Assembly (NCBI GenBank): GCA_028278525.1
Contig: JANQEE010000020.1
Location: 186,001 to 250,000, forward strand
Reading direction: 5' to 3'
Length of the DNA: 64,000 bases
Source: Minwuiaceae bacterium
GTDB lineage: Bacteria; Pseudomonadota; Alphaproteobacteria; Minwuiales; Minwuiaceae
A program made the translations under genes and the position numbers. Numbering within the stretch: position 1 is the stretch's first letter; every line of letters starts with the position of its first letter. Of this stretch, positions 1 to 8,317 are shown piece by piece. The notes under the pieces were generated by a model. The model was not told where the DNA came from, ran no database searches, and saw only the letters and a program-made list of their open reading frames with translations.

Positions 1-1433
1 GCCGGCTGGTGGTCCCAGGGGCGGTAGTGGCCCTGGCGGAGGGCTTCGTAGACGATCAGGCGGCGGGACTGGCTTTGGCGGACTTCCGTGTCGAAGCGTT
101 GCAGGTCCCAGCGGGCGTGGATGCGGGCCGTCAGGTCGGCGAGGCGGTCGGCGTGGGCCGGGTCTTCGGCGAGGTTGGTTCGTTCGTTGGGGTCGGCGTC
201 GAGGTCGAAGAGTTGCGGCGGGTCGAGGTCGCAGTGGTTGAGTTTGAAGCGGCCGTCGCGGAGCGAGATCATCGGGGCGTGGGAGCCTTCGGCCGCGTAT
301 TCCATTGGCACGGGGTTGCGGCGGGGGGCGCCGCGGGCCAATGGGAGGAGGGACTCGCCGTCAAGGGGTTCGGCGCTGTTGTCCAGCTCGATGCCGGCGA
401 GGTCGGCGAGGGTCGGCAGAACGTCGAGCAGCGAGGCGGGGGTGTCGATGCGGGCCGGGGAGAGGCCCGGCGCGGCGAGCATCAGCGGCACGCGGGCCGA
501 GCCTTCGAAGAAGCTCATCTTGAACCACAGACCGCGCTCGCCCAGCATGTCGCCGTGGTCGGAACAGAACAACACGACCGTGTCGTCGGCCATGCCGCAG
601 CGCTGTAAAGCGTCGAGGAGGCGGCCGATCTTTTCGTCCAGGTAGGAGATGTTGGCGAAATAGGCGCGGCGGGCGCGGGCGACGTGGTCCGGCGTGATGT
701 CGTATTTACGGAAGTCGTTGGCGTCGAGCAGGCGTTTGCCGTGGGGGTCCTGGGCTTCGTAGGGGATGGCCGGGACCGTGGGGCTAAGCGCCGGGCAGTC
801 TTCGTAGAGGTCCCAGAACCGCTGACGGGCGACGTAGGGGTCGTGCGGGTGGGTGAAGCTGACGGTCAGGCACCAGGGCTGCCGCCCGCGGCCCCTGGCC
901 AGGCGGTGGATCTCGGCCTCGCCGTGGAAGGCGACCTCGTCGTCGAATTCGAGCTGGTTGGAGATCTCGGCGACGCCGGCGCCGGTGACCGAACCCATGT
1001 TGTGATACCACCAGTCGACCCGCTCCGCCGGATTGCGGTAGTCGGGAGTCCAGCCGAAATCGGCCGGGTAGATGTCGGTGGTCAGACGTTCCTCGAAACC
1101 GTGCAACTGGTCGGGGCCGACGAAATGCATCTTGCCGCTGAGCACGGTGCGGTAGCCGGCCCGGCGCAAATGGTGCGCGAAGGTGGGCAGGGCGGCCGGG
1201 AACTCGGCGGCGTTGTCGTAGACGCCGGTGCGCGAAGGCAGCAGCCCGGTCATGAAGGAAGCGCGCGCGGGCACGCAGAGCGGGCTTGGCGTATAGGCGT
1301 TGGCGAAGCGGAGCGCGCGGGCGGTAAGCGCCTTCAGGTTGGGGGCGTGGAGGAAATCCGCTGGGCCGTCCGGGCAGAGCGTGCCGGCCATCTGGTCGAC
1401 CATCAGGATCAGGATATTGGGCGGCCGGGTCAT
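1..1433 (-). CDS. betC: Choline-sulfatase (C-terminus cut by window edge)
   Basis: Sulfatase-family hydrolase, best read as choline-sulfatase, which converts choline-O-sulfate to choline and sulfate in the cytoplasm for glycine betaine synthesis or sulfur supply. The N-terminus (TRPPNILILMVDQMAG) has the early metal-binding Asp (D13). The sulfatase signature CVPAR starts at C53, the residue normally converted to formylglycine. Further family segments are SGKMHFVGPDQLHGFEERL and FCSDHGDMLGERGLW. A BetC-like C-terminal stretch (REGHYRPWDHQP-type, ending WDHQPA) reaches the window edge, so roughly the last 25-35 residues are missing; about 477 are present. No bet transporter or regulator lies on the visible side. 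The family is clear; choline specificity is inferred from overall resemblance. Confidence 0.87.
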   Translation of the reverse strand, partial: MTRPPNILILMVDQMAGTLCPDGPADFLHAPNLKALTARALRFANAYTPSPLCVPARASFMTGLLPSRTGVYDNAAEFPAALPTFAHHLRRAGYRTVLSGKMHFVGPDQLHGFEERLTTDIYPADFGWTPDYRNPAERVDWWYHNMGSVTGAGVAEISNQLEFDDEVAFHGEAEIHRLARGRGRQPWCLTVSFTHPHDPYVARQRFWDLYEDCPALSPTVPAIPYEAQDPHGKRLLDANDFRKYDITPDHVARARRAYFANISYLDEKIGRLLDALQRCGMADDTVVLFCSDHGDMLGERGLWFKMSFFEGSARVPLMLAAPGLSPARIDTPASLLDVLPTLADLAGIELDNSAEPLDGESLLPLARGAPRRNPVPMEYAAEGSHAPMISLRDGRFKLNHCDLDPPQLFDLDADPNERTNLAEDPAHADRLADLTARIHARWDLQRFDTEVRQSQSRRLIVYEALRQGHYRPWDHQP

Positions 1434-1912
1434 GGTGTCGCTCCCTTGCGTTGCGGTGCGGCGAGCGTAACCGAATTCGCTGCCGCTCACGACGATCGTG
1501 TGGCTCGGATAGTGCGGCGTCGGCGGCGCCGTGGACCCTCGGATCGCGTCCATTGCTGTCCGGTTACGGCCACGCGCGGATGGTTGTCTCGGTTCGGCGT
1601 CGAAGGCTTAGCATGCGGCATGGCCGGCGGCTGTCAGGAAATGGTGAACAGATCGTCAACCAATCAATGCAGGGACGCATGATGCATGTGCGGATTCGTG
1701 GGTTCCCGTTGGACGGCCGGTTTCGTACATCGTTAGCCATGAACGGCACGCCCGTGAACAGGGCGCTCGCGGCGCGCCGATCTGTTGGCAGGGCGGTGCC
1801 GGCCGATGGAACCTGTAGCGTAAATCCATCGGCCGCATCGTCCGGCTGGCCCTGCCGGGGCGCGCGGACACGGGCGCCGGCTATGCAGATTTGAGCCGAT
1901 GGAGGTTAGCGT
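1434..1912. other. 479-bp intergenic stretch, no convincing gene
   Basis: Short open frames here lack ribosome binding sites and have arginine-rich, low-complexity translations, so none is called. The stretch lies upstream of the sulfatase on one side and of the small membrane protein at 1913 on the other, so it should hold both promoters. It contains one copy (1666-1705) of a 40-bp element that recurs at 2734-2773. Confidence 0.5.
1666..1705 (+). repeat. 40-bp shared upstream element, copy A
   Basis: Starts AATGCAGGGACGCAT and ends CGTGGGTTC. It matches 2734-2773 at 33 of 40 positions by direct alignment. It lies about 210 bp before the small membrane protein at 1913. It could be a regulatory element or a small dispersed repeat. 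Confidence 0.55.
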
Positions 1913-2113
1913 ATGCTTTCGGCTTTGGAGACAGGGCTTGCGGCGGTCGGGGAGGCAAACGAGTTTCCGGCCCTGGCGGCGATCCTGCTGTTCGGAATGG
2001 GCCTGATCGCGATGGGGTTCGCCTGCGTCTGGCGGTCCCCGGCGTCGATGGTCATTCGTCGAACAGCGCGTCTTTCGGCAGACAATAAACGACCGCGAGG
2101 CCGAGCGAGATAA
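1913..2113 (+). CDS. Small single-pass membrane protein, PEP-CTERM-like segment
   Basis: A 66-residue open frame whose ATG follows a good ribosome binding site (GGAGG, 7 nt spacing). Residues about 18-41 (FPALAAILLFGMGLIAMGFA) form one hydrophobic helix preceded by a Pro-Ala pair and followed by Arg. This resembles the tail of PEP-CTERM sorting signals, but there is almost no domain in front of it. The 3' end overlaps the convergent DUF3592 gene by 62 bp. I do not recognise a family. It may be a genuine microprotein or a decayed gene; the ribosome binding site is the main support. Confidence 0.4.
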   Translation: MLSALETGLAAVGEANEFPALAAILLFGMGLIAMGFACVWRSPASMVIRRTARLSADNKRPRGRAR

Positions 2114-2546
2114 GCGCGCCGCCGGCCAGCAGGATGCGGAAGATCAGCCACAGCTTCCTGGCGGATTCCAGATCGTCCGCGACGATGATTGTGGGGTCGT
2201 CGGGCAGGTAGTGCACCTGCACCGGGCCGCCCACCTTGCGGCCGGGATAGCGGAAGTCCGTCTTCGCCCGGACCGGCGCGCCGCGCCGGTCGGTGAAGGC
2301 GACGGTCGCCGTATAGACAGATTTCTGGTTATCCAGGCAGTAGTCGTAGACGCGGCAGCCGCGCGAGGTTATCGCGACGATGGTGCCGCGCGCGGCCAAC
2401 GCGCCCTCGGCGAAGGCCGCCGAGCGGTCGGTGAAATGCAGGAACCAGTAGCCCTGGAAGAGGGCGATCAGGAGCGCGGCGAGAGCGGTGAGCTTGCGGT
2501 TTTCGCGCCGCGGGGTTCTGTCGCTTGCCTGGAAATACGGGTCCAT
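2052..2546 (-). CDS. DUF3592-type membrane protein
   Basis: A 164-residue protein with an N-terminal transmembrane helix (residues about 20-37, LTALAALLIALFQGYWFL) and a C-terminal helix (about 134-155). Between them is an extracytoplasmic beta-rich domain of the DUF3592 kind: ARGTIVAITSRGCRVYDYC, TATVAFTDRRG, then VQVHYLPDDPTIIV, which matches the family's typical V-x-Y-x-P-x-N/D-P motif. The ATG at 2546 is chosen because the 41 residues upstream are Pro/Arg-rich and unlike the family. Function is unknown. It stands alone on this strand. Confidence 0.65.
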   Translation of the reverse strand: MDPYFQASDRTPRRENRKLTALAALLIALFQGYWFLHFTDRSAAFAEGALAARGTIVAITSRGCRVYDYCLDNQKSVYTATVAFTDRRGAPVRAKTDFRYPGRKVGGPVQVHYLPDDPTIIVADDLESARKLWLIFRILLAGGALISLGLAVVYCLPKDALFDE

Positions 2547-2923
2547 GGGGCGGGCAGCCTTCGGATGCCGGGGTGGGACGAGTCTCGCCGGTTGGGAATA
2601 AGGTTTTGTTAATCGGCGGGGTTGGTGGCAGGGGCTCATCGGCGCATTCAGAAATTGCAGTTTTGCCATTTATTTCAATATCTTAACGTTACCGGCCGCA
2701 GGTTTCCGCGGTTCCCGGGACGGGCCGCCGGTTAATGCAGGGCCGCATTAAGCTCGTGCGGTTTCGCGGGTTCGCTTAAGCCGATACAGCGCGTATATCA
2801 ACAGCCAGTACGTTGTTCAAAGAAGGCGTCAATGGGTGGCCCGGACAGTGTCGGTACATGCGGAAGATGCCCGTTTGCCGTTGCGCGAGATTGCAAACGA
2901 CGAACAACCCGAGGACCGAACAC
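2547..2923. other. Intergenic region upstream of the PEP-CTERM gene
   Basis: This 377-bp stretch separates the divergent DUF3592 and PEP-CTERM genes. It holds a perfect inverted repeat, TTAATGC-N6-GCATTAA at 2732-2751, embedded in copy B of the 40-bp element. No coding frame is convincing. Confidence 0.5.
2734..2773 (+). repeat. 40-bp shared upstream element, copy B, with dyad
   Basis: Starts AATGCAGGGCCGCAT and ends CGCGGGTTC, matching 1666-1705 at 33 of 40 positions. The 5' part lies within the dyad TTAATGC-N6-GCATTAA (2732-2751), a plausible protein-binding site about 150-190 bp before the PEP-CTERM start. The dyad is degraded in copy A. Confidence 0.55.
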
Positions 2924-3547
2924 ATGCTGTTGGGTAGTGTGAAACAGATTCTGACGGTCGGCGCCGTCACCGCCTGCCTGGGTCTCGCGGCCGGCACGGC
3001 AAAGGGCGCCGTTTTGACCGTCATCGACGGGCAACTGGCCGGCGCGGAGGGTGTCGAAATCGACGGCGCGCTGTACAACGTGTCGTTTGAGAACGACTCC
3101 TGCATCGCTGTTTTCAGCGGTTGCGACGCGGCGTCGGACTTCGCGTTTACGACGATCCTGGCCGCCAAGGCGGCGGCGCAGGCGCTGATGGACCAGGTTT
3201 TCCTGGACGGGCCGGAAGGCCTGTTCGATTCCGACATGGACGCGACGCTCGGCTGCGTGTCCGGCAACGATTGCCTGGCGATCGTGCCCTTCGACGTCAT
3301 GGGCGTCGGCCCCTGGCCGGTCCAGCGCGCCTTCGCCCGGAACTCCGCCGACGAAGAGTTGGACGCCGGCGTTGCGGCCGCTGGCGGCGTGTCTGATGAC
3401 ACGGCGCTCGGCGACCACACGATCTGGGCCGTGTTCGAGCAGATTGCCGTCGGCGACGAGATCCCGACGCCGGGCATGGCCGGGCTGCTCGGCCTCGGCC
3501 TGATCGGGCTGGCGCTCGCCCGGCGCAAACAGAAACGGAGGGCTTAA
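2924..3547 (+). CDS. PEP-CTERM sorting-domain secreted protein
   Basis: A 207-residue exported protein. The ATG at 2924 has GAGGA 8 nt upstream and opens a signal peptide (MLLGSVKQILTVGAVTACLG, then LAAGTAKGA) with likely cleavage near residue 29. The mature domain is acidic, with a pair of spaced Cys residues, and I do not recognise it. The C-terminus (residues about 180-207) is a PEP-CTERM signal: IPTPGMAGLLGLGLIGLAL followed by ARRKQKRRA, the tripartite motif, helix and basic tail that exosortase/EpsH systems process. No exosortase gene lies in this window. A second PEP-CTERM protein lies at 16825. Confidence 0.82.
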   Translation: MLLGSVKQILTVGAVTACLGLAAGTAKGAVLTVIDGQLAGAEGVEIDGALYNVSFENDSCIAVFSGCDAASDFAFTTILAAKAAAQALMDQVFLDGPEGLFDSDMDATLGCVSGNDCLAIVPFDVMGVGPWPVQRAFARNSADEELDAGVAAAGGVSDDTALGDHTIWAVFEQIAVGDEIPTPGMAGLLGLGLIGLALARRKQKRRA

Positions 3548-3914
3548 GCGAAAACTTATCCCTTCGACAGGCATTGGGGTGAGGGAAGGACGATGCGTTC
3601 AAGCGGCTTCCCTCACGCCCTCCGGAACCCTCTCCCCCACCCATGGAGAGGGTAACGGGCCTGCGGCGCCTCACGGTCCTCCATTGGTGGGCCGACGGGT
3701 AAGACCGGTGTCTTGAGGTTCAACCCCTGCTTCCTGACACTCCTTGCCCTTAATTCAGCCCCTTGCTCCTCTCCCCACTCGAGGCAAAAGGGGCCGGGGC
3801 GCCGTCAGGCCTTAGACGAGCTCAGGGTGGGGTGCGTGTTCCAAAGGCGTTGGCCTTCTTCGCCGTTCCCCATGCGCGTATCCCCACCCTGAGACCCGTC
3901 CCCAGACAACGACG
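3548..3914. repeat. Intergenic hairpin-rich region between convergent genes
   Basis: Holds several inverted repeats and no gene. GTGAGGGAAG/CTTCCCTCAC forms a perfect 10-bp stem at 3579-3616. CCCTCTCC/GGAGAGGG forms an 8-bp stem at 3628-3652. A looser pair of CAGGGTGGGG/CCCCACCCTG arms lies at about 3830-3890. The stems sit between the ends of two convergent genes, so they may act as bidirectional terminators, but none has a T-run. Confidence 0.5.
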
Positions 3915-5864
3915 TCAGAAGTACCAGTGCAGCGCGCCGCGGATCTCGGTGAAGGGATTGTCGGCCGGGCCGCGGTAGGCCGTGGTCAGGCGGACGGCGA
4001 GGGCGGGCGTAAGCGTCAGGCTCTGTTCCAGGCCCGCGAGGAAAGCGTCCTCCGAGGAGCCGTCCAGGGCGAAGCGGTATTCGCCCTGGAGATTGAGCGT
4101 CCAGCGCGGCGTCGCGTAGATCAGCAGGCCAAGGCTCGGGCCGATATCGACCAGCACTTTGTCCGGCAGGTCCGGCGCGCCCAACAGGTCGAGGTCGGCG
4201 AAGGCCGAGGCCAGGACCCGGTCGCCGAACAGCGGGTAGGCGAGACCCGCGCCGCCGGCGGCCACGCCGACCACGTCGTTGTCGGCCTCGCCGCCGCGGC
4301 GGAAGCGCTCCACGCCGGTCCGCACCCGCCAGGAGATCGGGCGAAAGAATTTGTTGCGCGGGCTGACCGAGCGGATGTCGACCAGCGAAACCTGCTCCAG
4401 CGACACGGTGCCGCTCCGCCGGAAATGGCGCAGCACGATGTTGAGGAAATCGATCTGGGTACCGGGCAGGTAACCGCCGGGCGGGTCGAGCAGGTCGTGA
4501 TAGGCCGGGCGCAGCGCGAGTTCCACGAAATCGCGGCCGTCGATACGGCCGAGGCCGGCGGAGAGGCGGGCGGATTCGTGGCCCTGGTCCGGGCGGACCT
4601 CGGGCTCGGGCACGGGTGGGATCGGGGCGACGCCGTCGATGCCGCTCCGCGCCCGGAGCAGGGCGAGGGAGAGCGGCGCGGCCTCGTCGCGATCGCGGTC
4701 GCCGGCGCGGAACTGGTATTGCAGATACTCGTAGGCGAGTTCCAGCACGGCGGCACGGCCGGCATCGGGCAGGGCGGCGATACGGGGACCGTCCGGCGGG
4801 ACCTCGCCCTGGGAGACGCGGTAGGCGAGGTCGCGGCTTTCGGCGTCGATCAGGGCGAGCCTGTGGTCGATCTCGCGCCGGGCGGAGGGGCGGTAGACGG
4901 CTTCGCTCAACAGGCCGGACCGGGCGACGACGGAGCGCACGGTGTCGGTCGGGATCGCCCACCAGCGGTACTCGCCGGTCAGGTCGAGTTCGGGCCGCGC
5001 GACTTCCAGCAGCGACAGGAGATGGTAGGAGCAGTTCTCGTCGAAGAAATAGTAGTCGGCATATTCCTGGCCGAGCTCCCAGACATGGCGCAGCATCAGG
5101 CGGATCTCGTCCGGCCCGAGGTTGAGCCGGTATTCCCAGATGTCGCGGTTCTCCAGGTCGCTGTAGTCCTTGACCTTCTCGTAATAGGGCATGATCGAGA
5201 AGTAGCCGGGATAGCCGCCGGCCAGCCCCTTGAACGCGAAGACCACGCCGCCGTCGGACCCGGTGGCGGCGCCGTAGTTGATGGCGTAGGCGGTGAGCGG
5301 GCTCTGCCCGGCCTGGCCCGGCCGGTCGATGCGGAGCAGGGTGTGGCCGAACATCGACGACGGCTGGTTCATGTAGGCCGAGGGGAAGACCAGGGTGACC
5401 TGATGCGGGTCAATCGCCTCGAACCAGGCCTCGAAGCGGGAGCAGGCGCGTTCGGGAAGGCGGGCGGGATCGAACTTCAGCTTCGCTTTCAGCCAGTCGT
5501 AGCGGGCCGGGAAGGCGCATTGCGGATGCTGGTCGTTGATGATGGTCCCGGCGGGCGCGAAGAAGGCGCCAAGCGTGGCGGCGAGTTCGGCGGCCGGGTC
5601 GGTCTTGCCTTCGGGAGCGATGAAGAAGCCGGGACTGTCGATCACACCCCGCCAGCCGTCGCCGATGAGGTTGGGCAAGTAGTGGCCAAGCGCGATCCAG
5701 CGGCGGTGTTCGGCCAGGCCATCCCGTTCGGCTTGCGCTAAAAGGTCATTGAGATAGGCGCTATCGCGAGCGGCCGCCGAACCGGGCAGGACCGTCAGCA
5801 GCAGAGCGAGGGCGGTCAGAAGCAGCCCGGCGCCCGGACGGCGGGCCGTACGGGCGCCGGACAT
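3915..5864 (-). CDS. DUF4105 (Lnb N-terminal-like) envelope protein
   Basis: A 649-residue exported protein. The signal peptide is at residues 1-33 (GLLLTALALLLTVLPGSAAA). The DUF4105 domain spans about residues 150-320, with FPSAYMNQPSSMFGHTLLRI, INYGAATGSDGG and YYFFDENCSYHLLSLLEVAR; the conserved His and Cys in GHTLLRI and ENCSYHLL suggest a papain-like/NlpC-like fold. The C-terminal third looks like alternating beta strands and ends LHWYF, with a terminal Phe typical of outer-membrane beta barrels. It lies 23 bp downstream of the DUF3015 gene on the same strand, so the two are probably co-transcribed. The biochemical role is unknown; lipid or peptidoglycan hydrolysis in the envelope is only an inference. 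Confidence 0.8.
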   Translation of the reverse strand: MSGARTARRPGAGLLLTALALLLTVLPGSAAARDSAYLNDLLAQAERDGLAEHRRWIALGHYLPNLIGDGWRGVIDSPGFFIAPEGKTDPAAELAATLGAFFAPAGTIINDQHPQCAFPARYDWLKAKLKFDPARLPERACSRFEAWFEAIDPHQVTLVFPSAYMNQPSSMFGHTLLRIDRPGQAGQSPLTAYAINYGAATGSDGGVVFAFKGLAGGYPGYFSIMPYYEKVKDYSDLENRDIWEYRLNLGPDEIRLMLRHVWELGQEYADYYFFDENCSYHLLSLLEVARPELDLTGEYRWWAIPTDTVRSVVARSGLLSEAVYRPSARREIDHRLALIDAESRDLAYRVSQGEVPPDGPRIAALPDAGRAAVLELAYEYLQYQFRAGDRDRDEAAPLSLALLRARSGIDGVAPIPPVPEPEVRPDQGHESARLSAGLGRIDGRDFVELALRPAYHDLLDPPGGYLPGTQIDFLNIVLRHFRRSGTVSLEQVSLVDIRSVSPRNKFFRPISWRVRTGVERFRRGGEADNDVVGVAAGGAGLAYPLFGDRVLASAFADLDLLGAPDLPDKVLVDIGPSLGLLIYATPRWTLNLQGEYRFALDGSSEDAFLAGLEQSLTLTPALAVRLTTAYRGPADNPFTEIRGALHWYF

Positions 5865-5887
5865 CGTACTAGTACTGAATCAGACGA

Positions 5888-6388
5888 TCAGACCTGCACG
5901 TAGCGGCGAAGCACCGCGTCCTCGGCCATCACCTGGCGGAGCGACGCCAGCACCTGGCCGGCCGTCACGTTCTCCGAGGCGAAGATCGTGCCGAAGTTGC
6001 GCTGGGTCGCCTGATAGAAGGCGACGTGGTGCCGGCGCTCGACACCCATGAGGGTGGCGAGAGATTCGAGGTTCTCGCCTTCGCCGCGGGAAGCGTCGCG
6101 GGCGACCTTGTCGAGATTGTCGCCAAGGAACATGGACGCCATCTTGTCGCCCTCGATCACGCCGTCCTGGTCACAGCCGGAGGTGCCGGACGTGATGCCG
6201 AAAGTCTGGTTGCCCGACGTGCCGTTGGTGGTGACCGCGATCACCTGGGGCGCGACGCCGCTCTCCCCGGCGAAGATCGTCGAGCCGAGACCGCAACCGG
6301 TGCTGTCTTTCGCCTGCACGGCGCCGAACGGGGCGGCGACAAGCAAGGCGGCGCCGGTCAGCGCGGCAAAGGTCAAAGTGCGTCTCAT
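5888..6388 (-). CDS. DUF3015 family periplasmic protein
   Basis: A 166-residue exported protein with a signal peptide (RRTLTFAALTGAALLVAAP ending AVQA-K) and the DUF3015 hallmark GCGLGSTIFAGESG just after it. It also has QVIAVTTNGTSGNQTFGITS and a conserved GCDQDGVI segment. The ATG at 6388 is preferred over one 15 bp upstream because GGAGAG lies 7 nt before it. It is the first gene of a probable two-gene unit with the DUF4105 protein. Function is unknown; the location is the periplasm. Confidence 0.8.
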   Translation of the reverse strand: MRRTLTFAALTGAALLVAAPFGAVQAKDSTGCGLGSTIFAGESGVAPQVIAVTTNGTSGNQTFGITSGTSGCDQDGVIEGDKMASMFLGDNLDKVARDASRGEGENLESLATLMGVERRHHVAFYQATQRNFGTIFASENVTAGQVLASLRQVMAEDAVLRRYVQV

Positions 6389-6769
6389 GCTGGAACTCTC
6401 CATGGTTCGATGAGGGACGCGGACAGCACGCTACCGTGCCGCCCGCGCACCGAGATTCTACTTGAGGTTCTAAATTTGCAGTAAACGATTGTTGCCAATA
6501 GCGACCCTGGGACTGTGCTAATTGCCACATTGTCCGCCAGGTAGTTTGTATGTGGGATCGCAAATCTCCTATGCGGCTAACAGCAATGTCTGGATTCGCG
6601 TAAAGATTGAACAAATCCGAATCGGCTTTCCCACCGTCGGCGACGACCGATTCGCCGATTCGCCCGAGACATAAAAATGCCACTTGCCTCTAGCGATTGC
6701 GGCACGGAAGACTTGACGAAAGACCTTACTAGTACAGCGTGAATCTCACCCAAGTCGTGGGAGACGGCG
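6389..6769. other. Promoter-bearing intergenic stretch
   Basis: This 381-bp region between divergent units is visibly more AT-rich than its surroundings around 6460-6620 and should hold the DUF3015 promoter. No open frame has both a ribosome binding site and a natural composition. Confidence 0.45.
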
Positions 6770-6955
6770 ATGCGGCCAAGGTCGGTGGCGGTTCTGACGA
6801 TAGCGGCGGTCGCCGGCGGCCTGACCGTCCTGCCGGGGATCACGGGAAAAGCGCCGCCGGCGACCGTGCTGCTGGCCGGGATGGGTCTGCTGCCAATTGT
6901 CGCTTACTCAATTCATGCGTGTCGAAAGGATTGGTCCGGCCTTGCCAACGAGTAG
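6770..6955 (+). CDS. Possible 61-residue membrane microprotein
   Basis: The ATG follows GGGAGA at 6 nt spacing. The product has two hydrophobic stretches: an N-terminal one (SVAVLTIAAVAGGLTVLPG) and, after PPA, TVLLAGMGLLPIVAYSI followed by ArgLys. The second resembles a PEP-CTERM anchor, as in the protein at 1913. Its 3' end overlaps the methyltransferase start in another frame, so it may instead act as a short upstream frame that couples translation. No family is recognised. Confidence 0.35.
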   Translation: MRPRSVAVLTIAAVAGGLTVLPGITGKAPPATVLLAGMGLLPIVAYSIHACRKDWSGLANE

Positions 6956-8048
6956 CCTGCCATTCGAGACCGCCGCCAAGGGCGGCGCACGCCCGCCGCT
7001 GAAAATCGCCAAACGTCTGATCAAGAGGACGGTCACCGATCTGTTCGAGAAGACCGGCCTGGTGGTGATCAGCAAGAAGACCCGGGACCGCATCGTCCAG
7101 ATGAGCCCGGAGGCGGCCGGCATGCTGTGGGTGCCGACGCGCCCGGCCGGGCCGGGGCGGGCGCTGCCCGACGAAGTGGCCCGGGCGCTGGATCCGGCCA
7201 ACCCGGCCCTGGCGGACCTGAAACGCCGTTATGCGGATCATCCGGCGACCGACCACGTGCAATGGGACGACGGCGACATCGAGTACGGCGTGGACATGGC
7301 GAGTTTTCGAGGAGACAACCTGTATGTCTTCCAGACGCGCCGCAATTCGGAGATGCAGTATTACCTGAGCACCATCTACGTCGCGGCGTGCGACCAGTTG
7401 GACGCCTTCGTCAAGCTGAGCGAGGACGGCGCGTTCGGCGCGGCGGTCTACGAATTCGACGGCCGCAGCGGGGTCAGCCGCGACCTGCTGGATTCGGTGT
7501 TGGAAATGAATTTCCTCGAGCGACAGATCGGTTTGTCGGAACAGACCGGTCTGACCGTGCTGGATATCGGCGCCGGCTACGGCCGGCTGGCGCACCGGAT
7601 GGTCGAGACCTTTCCGACCATCAATCGGTATTACTGCGCCGACGCGGTGGCGACCTCGACATACCTCTGCGATTTTTACCTGAAATATCGGGGCGTCCAG
7701 AACAAGGCGCAGTCGGTGCCCCTGGACCGGTTGGAGCGGACGCTGAAGGGCGAGACGATCGACCTGGCGATCAACATCCACAGTTTCTCAGAATGCAAGC
7801 GGTCGGTCATCCGCTGGTGGCTGGATCAGATCGCGGAACGGCGGGTGCGCTGGCTGATGATCGTGCCGAATACCGGCGACGCGCTGACTTCCGCGGAGCC
7901 GGACGGCACCCGGCAGGACTTCCGGCGCGACATCGAGGCGCGGGGCTATCGCCTGAAAGCGATGCGCCCGAAATACGAGTTCTCGACCAGCATGCAGAAG
8001 TTCGCGCTCTATCCCGGCACTTATTTCCTGTTCGAGCGCGCCGACTGA
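6915..8048 (+). CDS. SAM-dependent methyltransferase, putative sugar O-methyltransferase type
   Basis: Class I methyltransferase of about 377 residues. The SAM-binding motif I is LTVLDIGAGYGRLAHRMVE in the central part, followed by YYCADAVATSTYLCDFYL (motif II region). A DLAINIHSFSECK segment sits where the catalytic or post-I motifs usually lie, and WLMIVPNTGD follows. The N-terminal half (RRNSEMQYYLSTIYVAACDQ) resembles the uncharacterised putative sugar O-methyltransferases often found with polysaccharide genes. No glycan genes adjoin it here. The start is uncertain: ATG 6915 has no clear ribosome binding site, and TTG 6897 is an in-frame alternative. It overlaps the microprotein frame at 6770. 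Confidence 0.65.
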   Translation: MRVERIGPALPTSSLPFETAAKGGARPPLKIAKRLIKRTVTDLFEKTGLVVISKKTRDRIVQMSPEAAGMLWVPTRPAGPGRALPDEVARALDPANPALADLKRRYADHPATDHVQWDDGDIEYGVDMASFRGDNLYVFQTRRNSEMQYYLSTIYVAACDQLDAFVKLSEDGAFGAAVYEFDGRSGVSRDLLDSVLEMNFLERQIGLSEQTGLTVLDIGAGYGRLAHRMVETFPTINRYYCADAVATSTYLCDFYLKYRGVQNKAQSVPLDRLERTLKGETIDLAINIHSFSECKRSVIRWWLDQIAERRVRWLMIVPNTGDALTSAEPDGTRQDFRRDIEARGYRLKAMRPKYEFSTSMQKFALYPGTYFLFERAD

Positions 8049-8241
8049 AGCCTTAGGGCGGCGAAAACAACGCATCTTGTCCTCCAGTCTCACTGTTCGA
8101 TATCCGTATCGTCACGGACTATCCAGTCGCCTAGGCATGATCGCAATGCAGATATTTGCACGCAGCATGCGCAGATTTGCGTGTCGGAATTTCCGACGGC
8201 CGCCGGCCGCCGCGCGTCCGGTTCCGCTGGAAATTCGTCCT

Positions 8242-8271
8242 CCTATGACTTACGTCACAGACGGCTATCCC
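8242..8271 (+). promoter_or_regulatory. Shared motif upstream of LysR paralogue 1
   Basis: Positions 8242-8265 match 12365-12388 (upstream of LysR 3) at 20 of 24 positions. Positions 8254-8271 match 11259-11276 (upstream of LysR 2) at 15 of 18. The common core is TCAMAGACGGM-like. A separate 16-bp word, GCAGATATTTGCACGC at 8148-8163, recurs with two changes at 11159-11174. These are candidate operator sites for the LysR paralogues themselves. Confidence 0.5.
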
Positions 8272-8317
8272 TTGGACGCCGATCCTCGGCGGCGTTTTGG
8301 CTGACAGGAGCGGCGGC

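Noticed and set aside
684..1682. A 332-codon plus-strand frame over the sulfatase
   Set aside because: The minus strand encodes a clear sulfatase with the CVPAR motif; the plus frame is compositional.
1451..1894. A 147-codon frame in the first intergenic gap
   Set aside because: Arg/Ser-rich translation that runs through the 40-bp repeat; no start signal.
3927..5741. A 604-codon frame antisense to the DUF4105 gene
   Set aside because: Low-complexity Gly/Val/Glu-rich translation; the minus strand has a signal peptide and clear DUF4105 motifs.
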